Assembly (NCBI RefSeq): GCF_002869965.1
Contig: NZ_PEBS01000005.1
Location: 62,001-126,000 of the forward strand
Direction: 5' to 3'
DNA: 64,000 bases
Source of the DNA: Janthinobacterium sp. ROICE36
Lineage (GTDB): Bacteria; Pseudomonadota; Gammaproteobacteria; Burkholderiales; Burkholderiaceae_D
A model generated the notes under the pieces. The model ran no database searches. It had not been told where the DNA came from and was given only the letters and a program-made list of their open reading frames with translations. This document shows, one piece after another, positions 56,282-64,000 of this stretch (position 1 is the stretch's first letter; the number at the start of each line of letters is the position of its first letter). A program made the translations under genes and the position numbers.

Positions 56282-56376
56282 CGCGGAATGGGCGAGCAGT
56301 TTATTTTCTTTTCATTCATTTATACCCGAGCCACCCGGTAGGCAGCCAGGAAATAACAACATCCGGAAAGTTCACC

Positions 56377-58452
56377 ATGACCCAGCGTAGCACCGTCTTC
56401 GTAACCCCCGTCGCCACTCCCGCCCGCGCCATTCATGGCGCCGCCCTGCTCCTGCCCTGCCTGCTGTCGCTGGCCGTCAGCAGCGCCTGGGCCGAAGGCA
56501 ATGTGGCCGCCGATCCCAGCATGAACACGGTGGTCGTCACCGCATCGGGCACGGCCATCGACATCAAGGATGCGCCAGCCAGTATCAGCGTCATCACGCG
56601 CGAGGAAATCGAACGCCAGCCCGTGTATGACTTGAATACCCTGCTGCGCCGCATCCCCGGCGTGACGGGCGGCACCAGCCCCACGGGCGAGGAATCGAAG
56701 ATCAAGCTGCGCGGCTTGCCCGACAAATACACCCTGATCCTGGTCGATGGCAAGCGCATGGGCAGCTCGGCCGACACGGCTTACCGTCCCGACCTGGGCC
56801 GCCAGGACTTGAACTGGATCTCGCCCGAGATGATCGAGCGCATCGAAGTGGTGCGCGGCCCCATGTCGTCGCTGTACGGTTCGGACGCCATGGGCGGCGT
56901 GATCAACATCATCACCCGCAAGGTGCCGGGCAAGTGGAACGGCTCGGCCACGGCCAACTACACGCAGCCGCAAGACAGCGGCCGCGGCACGGCGCACCAG
57001 CTGGGCGTGAACCTGGCCGGCCCCCTGTCGGATTCGGTGGGCATGCGCCTCGGCGTAGCGCAATCGAAGCAAAATCCCGATGAGCGCAGCAGCGGCAAGG
57101 CGGGCGGCATTGGCGGCGAGCGCAACCAGACGGTCACAGGCCAGCTGAACTGGGCACTGAATAACAAGCACAGCCTGTCGCTGGACGCCAGCTATGGCCG
57201 CCAGGAAGCGAGCGATTCGCCCACGGTCGACGCCAATGGCAGGCCACTGTTCGGAGCCTGGGGCGCCAGCAAGCTGATACGCAAGAGCGCCAGCCTCGGC
57301 TATGAAGGCCGCTATGACTTCGGCAAGGCCAAGGTCAACCTGTACCACAACGATTATGACAACCAGTTCATCGGCACGGTGGCCAAGTCCAAGGACAGCA
57401 CGCTGGACGCGACCCTGGAAAAACGCCTGGTCTGGGGCATCGAGCAATTGCTGGTGATGGGCGGCCAGTGGAAGCACCAGGAGCTGACGAACACGGACAC
57501 CATCGGCACCGTGCCCACCGATTACCTGGGCAACCCCGTCAGCGGCGCGACCTTGTCCGGCACCACCTCGGCCCTGTTTGCGGAAGATCAGTTGTTCCTG
57601 CGCGAAAACTTGACGGCCACAGCGGGCCTGCGCCTCGACCACCACAGCAAGTTCGGCAACCACTACAGCCCGCGCCTGTACCTGGTGTACCACCCGCTAC
57701 CTTCCTGGACCATCAAGGGCGGCGTGTCGCAAGGCTTCCGCGCCCCCAGCCTGAAGGAAAATGCACCGGGCGCCGCCACCCAGTCGGGCGGCAACGGCTG
57801 CAACGGCTTGCGCCCGATGGGCTACATCACGGGCGGCTGCTACATGGCAGGCAATGCGGACTTGAAGCCGGAAACGAGCACGGCGGCCGAATTTGGCGTG
57901 GCGTACGAACACAACGGCTGGGATGCAGGCTTGACGTATTTCCACACGGATTTCAAGAACAAGATCGACTATACGCCGCTCGGCTTCTTCCAGGGAGAAT
58001 GGTGGACCAAGATGACGAATATCCAGAAGGCGCGTACCAGCGGGCTGGAAGGAACGTTGACCATTCCGCTGACGAAACATGTGAATTGGCGCAACAACCT
58101 GACGTATATGGCGGAAGCGAAAAACCTGACGACAGGCGTCAACCTGCTGTCGACGCCGAAAGTGTCGCTGTATTCGGCGCTGGGCTGGCAAGTCAACGAC
58201 CAGCTGTTTGGCGAAGTGTCGGCCCAGTACACGGGCAAGGAACTGGACGCCGAAGCGCGCTCCTCGACGCGCCGCAAGCCCAACAAGGCCTACACCATCG
58301 TCGATGCCATCGTATCTTACAAGATCACGCCAAACTGGACCGTGCGTGGCGGCGTGGAAAACCTGTTCAAGAAAGGCCCGGCCAACGACGGTCTGGTCAC
58401 CTATTACGTGCCGGGACGCCGCATGTTTGCAGGCCTGACGTCGCGTTTCTGA
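56377..58452 (+). CDS. TonB-dependent outer-membrane receptor (siderophore type)
   Basis: This 691-residue outer-membrane receptor has a signal peptide (LLPCLLSLAVSSAWA) and a TonB-box-like MNTVVVTASG. A plug domain has ISVITREEIERQPV, LNTLLRRIPGV and IEVVRGPMSSLYGSDAMGGVINIITR. The 22-strand barrel ends in GRRMFAGLTSRF with a terminal Phe. The plug resembles ferric enterobactin/catecholate receptors of the FepA/CirA type. It should import an iron chelate with TonB-ExbB-ExbD energy; an exbD gene lies at the right end. The ATG at 56377 has GGAAAG upstream. Confidence 0.9.
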   Translation: MTQRSTVFVTPVATPARAIHGAALLLPCLLSLAVSSAWAEGNVAADPSMNTVVVTASGTAIDIKDAPASISVITREEIERQPVYDLNTLLRRIPGVTGGTSPTGEESKIKLRGLPDKYTLILVDGKRMGSSADTAYRPDLGRQDLNWISPEMIERIEVVRGPMSSLYGSDAMGGVINIITRKVPGKWNGSATANYTQPQDSGRGTAHQLGVNLAGPLSDSVGMRLGVAQSKQNPDERSSGKAGGIGGERNQTVTGQLNWALNNKHSLSLDASYGRQEASDSPTVDANGRPLFGAWGASKLIRKSASLGYEGRYDFGKAKVNLYHNDYDNQFIGTVAKSKDSTLDATLEKRLVWGIEQLLVMGGQWKHQELTNTDTIGTVPTDYLGNPVSGATLSGTTSALFAEDQLFLRENLTATAGLRLDHHSKFGNHYSPRLYLVYHPLPSWTIKGGVSQGFRAPSLKENAPGAATQSGGNGCNGLRPMGYITGGCYMAGNADLKPETSTAAEFGVAYEHNGWDAGLTYFHTDFKNKIDYTPLGFFQGEWWTKMTNIQKARTSGLEGTLTIPLTKHVNWRNNLTYMAEAKNLTTGVNLLSTPKVSLYSALGWQVNDQLFGEVSAQYTGKELDAEARSSTRRKPNKAYTIVDAIVSYKITPNWTVRGGVENLFKKGPANDGLVTYYVPGRRMFAGLTSRF

Positions 58453-58461
58453 GGCGGCACC

Positions 58462-58485
58462 GCCCTGCGGCATGTGCCGCAGGGC
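58462..58485. terminator. Hairpin between convergent genes
   Basis: GCCCTGCGGCA and TGCCGCAGGGC form a perfect 11-bp stem 10 bases after the receptor stop codon and just past the end of the pyrophosphatase gene. There is no T-run, so stopping efficiency is uncertain. Confidence 0.4.
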
Positions 58486-58503
58486 TGGCGGGAGTACCCG
58501 GCC

Positions 58504-60627
58504 TTACTGCGCCGGCAAGCTTTGCGCGGGTGTCGCCGGCGCCAGGATAGCCGGCACGGGCGCGTGGAAGGGCGCCGGGGCCTGGACGGCCAGCCAGCCC
58601 GTGGCTGGCAACAGCGGTACCAGCAGCAGGGCCACGATATTGATGATCTTGATCAAGGGATTGACGGCCGGACCGGCCGTATCCTTGTACGGGTCGCCCA
58701 CCGTGTCGCCCGTGACGGCCGCCTTGTGCGCGTCCGAACCCTTGCCGCCGAAATGGCCATCCTCGATGTATTTCTTGGCATTGTCCCAGGCGCCGCCGCC
58801 CGTGGTCATGGAAATGGCCACGAACAGGCCCGTGACGATGGTGCCCATCAGCAAGCCACCGAGCGCCGCTGGTCCCAGCAGCATGCCGACGACGATGGGC
58901 ACCATCACCGGCAGCAGGGACGGTACGATCATTTCGCGGATGGCGGACGCCGTCAGCATGTCGACGGCCTTGTCGTACTCGGGCTTGGCCGTGCCTTCCA
59001 TGATCCCCTTGATGTCGCGGAACTGCCGGCGCACCTCGACCACCACGGCACCGGCCGCGCGGCCCACGGCTTCCATCGCCATGGCGCCGAACAGATACGG
59101 TATCAGGCCGCCGATGAACAGGCCGACGATGACCATGGGGTTCGACAAATCGAAGGTAATGTGATGGCCCACCGATTCGAGCGCATGCGTGTAGTCGGCA
59201 AACAGCACCAGCGCAGCCAAGCCGGCCGAGCCGATGGCATAGCCCTTAGTGACGGCCTTGGTGGTGTTGCCCACGGCATCGAGCGGGTCGGTGATGGCGC
59301 GTACGGAATCGGGCAGGCCCGACATTTCGGCGATGCCGCCCGCGTTATCGGTGATGGGGCCATACGCGTCGAGCGCGACGATGATGCCCGCCATCGACAG
59401 CATGGCCGTGGCGGCGATGGCGATGCCGTACAGGCCTGCTAATTGATACGAGACGAGGATGGCGACGCAGACGGCCAGCACCGGATAGGCGGTGGACTTC
59501 ATCGATACGCCCAGGCCGGCGATGATATTCGTGCCGTGGCCCGTCGTCGACGCTTCGGCGATGTGGCGCACGGGCTTGAAGTCCGTGCCCGTGTAGTACT
59601 CGGTGATGTATACCATCAGGCCCGTGAGCACGATGCCGACGACGGTGGCGCCCATCATCTTGTAGCGCATGGCGTCGTCCGGCCACAGCAGCCACGTGAC
59701 CACGGCAAAGCCGATCAGCGACAGGCCTGCCGCCCACCACAGGCCCGTGTACAGGGCCGACATGATCTTCGCGCCCGGCTTGGTTTTCACCATCGAGCAG
59801 CCGACGATGGAGCCAAGGATGGAAACGGCGCCCAGCAGCAGCGGGTAGATGATGGCCTTGCTGCCGGCATCGGCCAGCAACAAGGCGCCCAGCAGCATGG
59901 TGGCGATCAGGGTCACGACATAGGTTTCGAACAGGTCGGCCGCCATGCCGGCGCAGTCGCCCACGTTGTCGCCCACGTTGTCGGCGATGACGGCCGGGTT
60001 GCGCGGATCGTCCTCGGGGATGCCCGCCTCGACCTTGCCCACCAGGTCCGCGCCCACGTCGGCGCCCTTGGTGAAGATGCCGCCGCCCAGCCGCGCGAAG
60101 ATGGAAATGAGCGAGGCGCCGAAGGCCAGGCCGATCAGCGGCTTGATCAAGTCATGCCGGGTCAGGCCGGGCGCGCCCGTCGTCACCAGCAGCCAGTAGA
60201 ACAGGGTCACGCCCAGCAAGCCCAGCCCCACCACCAGCATGCCCGTGATCGCGCCGCCCTTGAAGGCCACGTTCAGGGCCTGGTTGATGCCCAAGGTGGC
60301 CGCCTGCGCCGTGCGCACATTCGCCCGCACCGAGACATTCATGCCGATGAAGCCGCAGGCGCCCGAGAGTACGGCGCCGATCAAAAAGCCCAGCGCCGTA
60401 TGCAAGCCGAGCAAGGCATAGATGGCGATCAGCAGCACCACGCCGACGATGGCGATGGTGCGGTACTGGCGCGCCAGGTAGGCGGCCGCGCCTTGCTGGA
60501 TGGCCAGCGCGATTTCCTGCATGCGCGCGTTGCCTGGATCCTGGCGCAGGATCCAGCTACGCGACACCAAACCATAAATGACTGCGACCACGCCGCAGGC
60601 TACCGCAAACCACAAACTGGCTGCCAT
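58504..60627 (-). CDS. hppA: Membrane proton-pumping pyrophosphatase, K+-independent type
   Basis: This 707-residue protein has about 16 transmembrane helices. It splits pyrophosphate to pump H+ (or Na+). The signature [35 protein letters not shown] is present (shown in part: [13 protein letters not shown], then [19 protein letters not shown]). The position that decides K+ dependence is Lys457 in [11 protein letters not shown]+-dependent enzymes have Ala there. K+-independent enzymes of this type normally pump protons. The C-terminal tail is an unusual Pro/Ala-rich stretch of about 25 residues. It lies between the receptor and adk. Confidence 0.92.
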   Translation of the reverse strand: MAASLWFAVACGVVAVIYGLVSRSWILRQDPGNARMQEIALAIQQGAAAYLARQYRTIAIVGVVLLIAIYALLGLHTALGFLIGAVLSGACGFIGMNVSVRANVRTAQAATLGINQALNVAFKGGAITGMLVVGLGLLGVTLFYWLLVTTGAPGLTRHDLIKPLIGLAFGASLISIFARLGGGIFTKGADVGADLVGKVEAGIPEDDPRNPAVIADNVGDNVGDCAGMAADLFETYVVTLIATMLLGALLLADAGSKAIIYPLLLGAVSILGSIVGCSMVKTKPGAKIMSALYTGLWWAAGLSLIGFAVVTWLLWPDDAMRYKMMGATVVGIVLTGLMVYITEYYTGTDFKPVRHIAEASTTGHGTNIIAGLGVSMKSTAYPVLAVCVAILVSYQLAGLYGIAIAATAMLSMAGIIVALDAYGPITDNAGGIAEMSGLPDSVRAITDPLDAVGNTTKAVTKGYAIGSAGLAALVLFADYTHALESVGHHITFDLSNPMVIVGLFIGGLIPYLFGAMAMEAVGRAAGAVVVEVRRQFRDIKGIMEGTAKPEYDKAVDMLTASAIREMIVPSLLPVMVPIVVGMLLGPAALGGLLMGTIVTGLFVAISMTTGGGAWDNAKKYIEDGHFGGKGSDAHKAAVTGDTVGDPYKDTAGPAVNPLIKIINIVALLLVPLLPATGWLAVQAPAPFHAPVPAILAPATPAQSLPAQ

Positions 60628-60765
60628 ATTGTCCCCTTCTGTTTTTATCCGACGTCATTGCCAACAGCTGCAGACCGCACCGGGTAGGCACGCGCAGCCA
60701 GGAAAACACGACCTGCAAAAAAACTGAACTACGAAAACGATACGGCGCCCGGCTCAAGCGCGGGC

Positions 60766-60795
60766 AAAAAAAAGCGGACACTCAGGTCCGCTTTT
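60766..60795 (-). terminator. Intrinsic terminator of adk
   Basis: On the minus strand AAAAGCGGAC and GTCCGCTTTT form a 10-bp stem followed by a T-run. It lies 10 bases after the adk stop codon. Confidence 0.9.
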
Positions 60796-60804
60796 AAAAA
60801 CTGC

Positions 60805-61524
<720 letters not shown>

Positions 61525-61656
61525 CTATAGCTATCTTTCCCTACGAAACTTACCACAAAAAATCCCCGAAGCGCCAGTTTGCTATCAAATTGCCATGTCC
61601 TGATTGATCAAAGCCAGCAATTGGCGAGACGGACGTTTCAAAATGTGGTTTTTACT

Positions 61657-61686
61657 GCAGGCGCACAATTTTATTTGCACGCCTGC
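61657..61686 (-). repeat. Inverted repeat downstream of kdsB
   Basis: GCAGGCG and CGCCTGC form a 7-bp stem around a 16-base AT-rich loop, 19 bases after the kdsB stop codon. No T-run follows. Confidence 0.35.
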
Positions 61687-61704
61687 CGTTTTGCGGGTAG
61701 CGCG

Positions 61705-62460
61705 TTACAGAACGCCGTAGTGGGCTTGCACCCTGGCAAGATCTTCCGGCGTGTCGACGCCGGCGGCCGGCGCGCTATCGGTCATATGCACGGCGATGGC
61801 CACACCATGCCACAGCACGCGCAACTGCTCCAGCGCCTCGATGGCTTCCAGCGGCGAAGCGGAGAGCGTTGGATACGTTTGCAAAAAAGCATTGCTGTAC
61901 GCATACAAGCCGATATGGCGCAGCGGCACGTAGCCTTGCGGCAAGCTTTCACGCGACTGCGCGAAGCCGTCGCGGTGCCAGGGAATCGTCGCGCGCGAGA
62001 AATACAAGGCACGGCCGTTCTTGTCCAGCACGACCTTGACCACGTTCGGATTGAACGCCTCAAGCACATCGTGCAGCGGATGCGCGCAGGTGGCCATGGG
62101 CACGGTGGCGCTGATCTGCGCCGCGCAGGCGGCCAGCAGGGCCGGATCGATCAGGGGTTCGTCGCCCTGCAGGTTGACGACGACGGCATCCGGCGGCAAA
62201 GCGAGCGTGCGCGCCACTTCAGCGATGCGGTCCGTGCCCGACGGATGATCGCTGCGCGTCATGCACACTTCCACGCCATGCGCGGCGCAGGCGGCGCGGA
62301 TGCTGTCATGGTCGGTAGCGACGATGACGCGTGCCGCGCCAGACAGCGCCGCCTGCTCGGCCACGCGCACCACCATGGGCTTGCCGCCCAGGTCGGCCAG
62401 CGGCTTGCCCGGCAGGCGCGTCGAGGCCAGGCGGGCCGGGATGATGACGATGAACGTCAT
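61705..62460 (-). CDS. kdsB: 3-deoxy-manno-octulosonate cytidylyltransferase
   Basis: This 251-residue enzyme joins CTP and KDO to give CMP-KDO for lipopolysaccharide inner core. It has the N-terminal [16 protein letters not shown] nucleotide motif, ATDHDSI and [12 protein letters not shown], all conserved. E. coli KdsB is 248 residues. The ATG at 62460 begins the nucleotide-binding strand; a longer frame upstream has no domain content. It starts 2 bases after the Trm112 gene stops. Confidence 0.96.
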   Translation of the reverse strand: MTFIVIIPARLASTRLPGKPLADLGGKPMVVRVAEQAALSGAARVIVATDHDSIRAACAAHGVEVCMTRSDHPSGTDRIAEVARTLALPPDAVVVNLQGDEPLIDPALLAACAAQISATVPMATCAHPLHDVLEAFNPNVVKVVLDKNGRALYFSRATIPWHRDGFAQSRESLPQGYVPLRHIGLYAYSNAFLQTYPTLSASPLEAIEALEQLRVLWHGVAIAVHMTDSAPAAGVDTPEDLARVQAHYGVL

Positions 62461-62462
62461 CG

Positions 62463-62639
62463 TTATTCCACTGCGTCTTGCAGGGTGCGCGCTTCGTCCG
62501 CCCACATGATGGGGATGCCATCGCGGATAGGATAGGCCAGGCGGTCGGCGCGGCAAATCAGTTCCTGCGCCTTCTTATCGTGTTCAAGCGGACCCTTGCA
62601 AACAGGGCAGACCAGGATATCAAGCAGTCGAGCGTCCAC
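62463..62639 (-). CDS. Trm112 family protein
   Basis: This 58-residue protein has a zinc-ribbon-like start ([14 protein letters not shown]) and the family core [20 protein letters not shown]. Bacterial members often activate methyltransferases or stabilise other enzymes. The start is GTG at 62639, supported by GGAG 8 bases upstream and by the family start [11 protein letters not shown]. It overlaps lpxK by 20 bases. Confidence 0.9.
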   Translation of the reverse strand: MDARLLDILVCPVCKGPLEHDKKAQELICRADRLAYPIRDGIPIMWADEARTLQDAVE

Positions 62640-63675
62640 GACATTTCTCCACAATTTGTTGGGCCAGCGCGCGATCGATGCGCGCACTGACGGGGACGAC
62701 CCACAGTCTCGGGTCATCTTTGAGATATTCAATTTGCGCACATTTTACTGCATCCTTCTCGGTGATCAAGATCACATCCGTGTCGAGTGCCGCAAATGGC
62801 TGGTCGAGGAAGTCGTGATGATCGGGCAAGGGCAGTTCCATGAAGTCCAATCCGGCGCCGCGCAGCATGGCAAAGAAACGCTGCGGGTTGCCGATGCCGG
62901 CCGCCGCCACGATGCGCCGGCCGCCAGCCCTTAGGGTCGTCAAAGGCATGCGCTCGCTGCGGTTCACCATGCGTTCGGCCACGCTGCCATCGAGCAGCAT
63001 CTGCACCACCAGCCCGCCCTGCGGCGCGACCCTGGCCACGAGTGCCGGCGCCAGCTCGGGCGCATTGATCACCGTTACATCGCGCCGGCGGCGCGGCGAT
63101 TCGCGCAGAGGCCCGGCCGGCAGCAGCCAGCCGTTGCCGGCGCCGCGACCGTCGAACAGCACGATTTCCACGTCGCGCTGCAAGGCGTAATGCTGCAAGC
63201 CGTCGTCCGTGACCAGCACGTCGACGTCCGGGTGCGCAGCCAGCAGTGCCCTGCCCGCTGCCGCGCGGTCGCGTCCCACCATCACGGGGCAGCCGCCGCG
63301 CTGGAAGATCAGCAGCGGCTCGTCGCCCACCTGCTGCGGCGTGGAGGTGGCGGCGACGGCGCGCGGCAGCCGGTCGGCGCTGCCATGGCCGCGCGAAATG
63401 ACGCCCGGACGCATGCCCGCGTCGCGCAAGGCTTGCACCAGCCAGATCGTCAGCGGCGTCTTGCCCGTGCCGCCGATAAAAATGTTGCCGACGACGACAA
63501 CGGGCACGGGCAGGCGCGTCGATTTCAACACGCCGGCGCGGTACAGGACGCGCCGCACGGAACTCAGGGCGCCGAACAGCAGGGAGACGGGCCACAGCGC
63601 GCACGCCAGCGGGCCGCGCGTCAGCCAGGCGCGGGTGAGAGTGGTTTCGAGCTTGGCGGGGGAGGATGTGGGCAT
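62620..63675 (-). CDS. lpxK: Tetraacyldisaccharide 4'-kinase
   Basis: This 351-residue inner-membrane enzyme phosphorylates the lipid A disaccharide 4' position. It has an N-terminal membrane segment and the P-loop [14 protein letters not shown] at about residues 62-75. [24 protein letters not shown] and ITEKDAVKC are the other family blocks. The order exbD-lpxK-trm112-kdsB-adk is typical for Betaproteobacteria. The ATG at 63675 lies just downstream of a palindromic repeat. Confidence 0.95.
   Translation of the reverse strand: MPTSSPAKLETTLTRAWLTRGPLACALWPVSLLFGALSSVRRVLYRAGVLKSTRLPVPVVVVGNIFIGGTGKTPLTIWLVQALRDAGMRPGVISRGHGSADRLPRAVAATSTPQQVGDEPLLIFQRGGCPVMVGRDRAAAGRALLAAHPDVDVLVTDDGLQHYALQRDVEIVLFDGRGAGNGWLLPAGPLRESPRRRRDVTVINAPELAPALVARVAPQGGLVVQMLLDGSVAERMVNRSERMPLTTLRAGGRRIVAAAGIGNPQRFFAMLRGAGLDFMELPLPDHHDFLDQPFAALDTDVILITEKDAVKCAQIEYLKDDPRLWVVPVSARIDRALAQQIVEKCRGRSTA
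62647..62650 (-). promoter_or_regulatory. Ribosome binding site that fixes the GTG start of the Trm112 gene
   Basis: GGAG on the minus strand, within the end of lpxK, lies 7-8 bases before the GTG at 62639. Confidence 0.6.
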
Positions 63676-63695
63676 GGGGTGAGCGGTATGGGGCT

Positions 63696-63722
63696 GGGGT
63701 CTGACCCGGCGGGTCAGACCCC
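63696..63722. repeat. GGGGTCTGACCC palindromic repeat element
   Basis: GGGGTCTGACCC and GGGTCAGACCCC form a perfect 12-bp stem with a GGC loop, followed by AATTTTGTTG on the plus strand. From memory this is a common dispersed palindrome in Oxalobacteraceae and related genomes. It lies between exbD and lpxK. Confidence 0.7.
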
Positions 63723-63755
63723 AATTTTGTTGCCGGTAACGGTAACGGCAGGAAT

Positions 63756-64000
63756 TTACTTGCCGCCCGCCTGCGCCGCAAACGTCAGCTTTTCATAGCC
63801 GGCCAGGCGTGCCGCTTCCATCACGTGGATGACCATCTGGTGCATGGCGAACTGGTCGGCGTTGACCACCACCACGGGCGTCTGTGCGGGCGCCTTGCCG
63901 CCATTGGCCGCCTTGGCCGCATTTTGCAGGGCGTCGGACAGGCCGGCGACATCGCGGAACGAGACCGGTTCGCGGTTGACCGTGTAGTTACCCTTGGCAT
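63756..64000 (-). CDS. exbD: ExbD/TolR biopolymer transport protein, C-terminal part; runs off the window
   Basis: The visible 80 residues end in KLTFAAQAGGK and stop at a TAA. PVVVVNADQFAMHQMVIHVMEAARLAGYEKL is the periplasmic ExbD/TolR domain (shown in part: DQFAMHQMVIHVMEAAR). ExbD works with ExbB and TonB to energise outer-membrane receptors such as the one at 56377. The N-terminal part lies outside the window. Confidence 0.9.
   Translation of the reverse strand, partial: AKGNYTVNREPVSFRDVAGLSDALQNAAKAANGGKAPAQTPVVVVNADQFAMHQMVIHVMEAARLAGYEKLTFAAQAGGK

Noticed and set aside
56320..57693. A 457-codon minus-strand open frame opposite the TonB receptor.
   Set aside because: The plus-strand receptor has signal peptide, plug and terminal Phe; the antisense frame has no motifs.

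Overview
The window looks like a chromosomal segment of a Betaproteobacterium of the family Oxalobacteraceae (Janthinobacterium / Massilia / Duganella type). This is an inference. It rests on high-GC coding bias, the Betaproteobacterial order exbD-lpxK-trm112-kdsB-adk, a full exosortase B / Eps exopolysaccharide locus, and several PEP-CTERM proteins. Nearly all genes are on the minus strand; only a PEP-CTERM protein (3618-4361) and a TonB-dependent receptor (56377-58452) are on the plus strand.

Layout. (1) 1-6787: surface and secreted proteins: a partial NF038129-type PEP-CTERM protein, an ExeM/NucH-like extracellular nuclease, a Gly-rich PEP-CTERM protein, a TIGR03790 protein and two FxDxF PEP-CTERM proteins. 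(2) 6970-35533: an exopolysaccharide (EPS) locus of about 29 kb. Read in the direction of transcription, it starts with a CPBP-type membrane protease, EpsL and the initiating phosphoglycosyltransferase. Next come EpsD, EpsE, EpsF, EpsG, exosortase B, EpsI and a Wzy-like polymerase, then a heparinase-like protein, a glycosyltransferase, a Wzx-like flippase, another glycosyltransferase, a PaaK-like adenylate-forming enzyme, a GT4 enzyme, a second heparinase-family lyase, AlgD-type GDP-mannose dehydrogenase, a GT4 enzyme, an NDP-sugar pyrophosphorylase and ManC. The sugar-nucleotide genes imply GDP-mannose and GDP-mannuronate as precursors, and the two lyase-like proteins fit a uronate-containing polymer. 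(3) 35698-38637: Uup, tRNA-Arg(CCT) and a PEP-CTERM/TLDc protein. (4) 38760-46522: a compact seven-gene catabolic operon (CoA ligase, monooxygenase/reductase fusion, SDR, MarR regulator, enoyl-CoA hydratase, acyl-CoA dehydrogenase, RidA). It resembles the CoA-dependent aerobic 2-aminobenzoate/salicylate pathways and has a palindromic operator over its promoter. (5) 46616-56131: a response regulator and a 1410-residue hybrid histidine kinase, a patatin-like lipase, gamma-glutamyltransferase, an SDR dehydrogenase and a small secreted protein. (6) 56377-64000: a TonB-dependent receptor behind a Fur-box-like site, a membrane pyrophosphatase, adk, kdsB, trm112, lpxK and the end of exbD.

Most unusual points: the combination of exosortase B, GDP-mannuronate synthesis and two lyase-like proteins in one EPS locus; an EpsG kinase with no Lys or Arg in its P-loop; nested alternative hairpins between epsI and the polymerase gene; RidA encoded as the last gene of a CoA-aromatic operon; and several sharp palindromes next to promoters. 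All functional statements are based on reading motifs and gene order; no database search was run.
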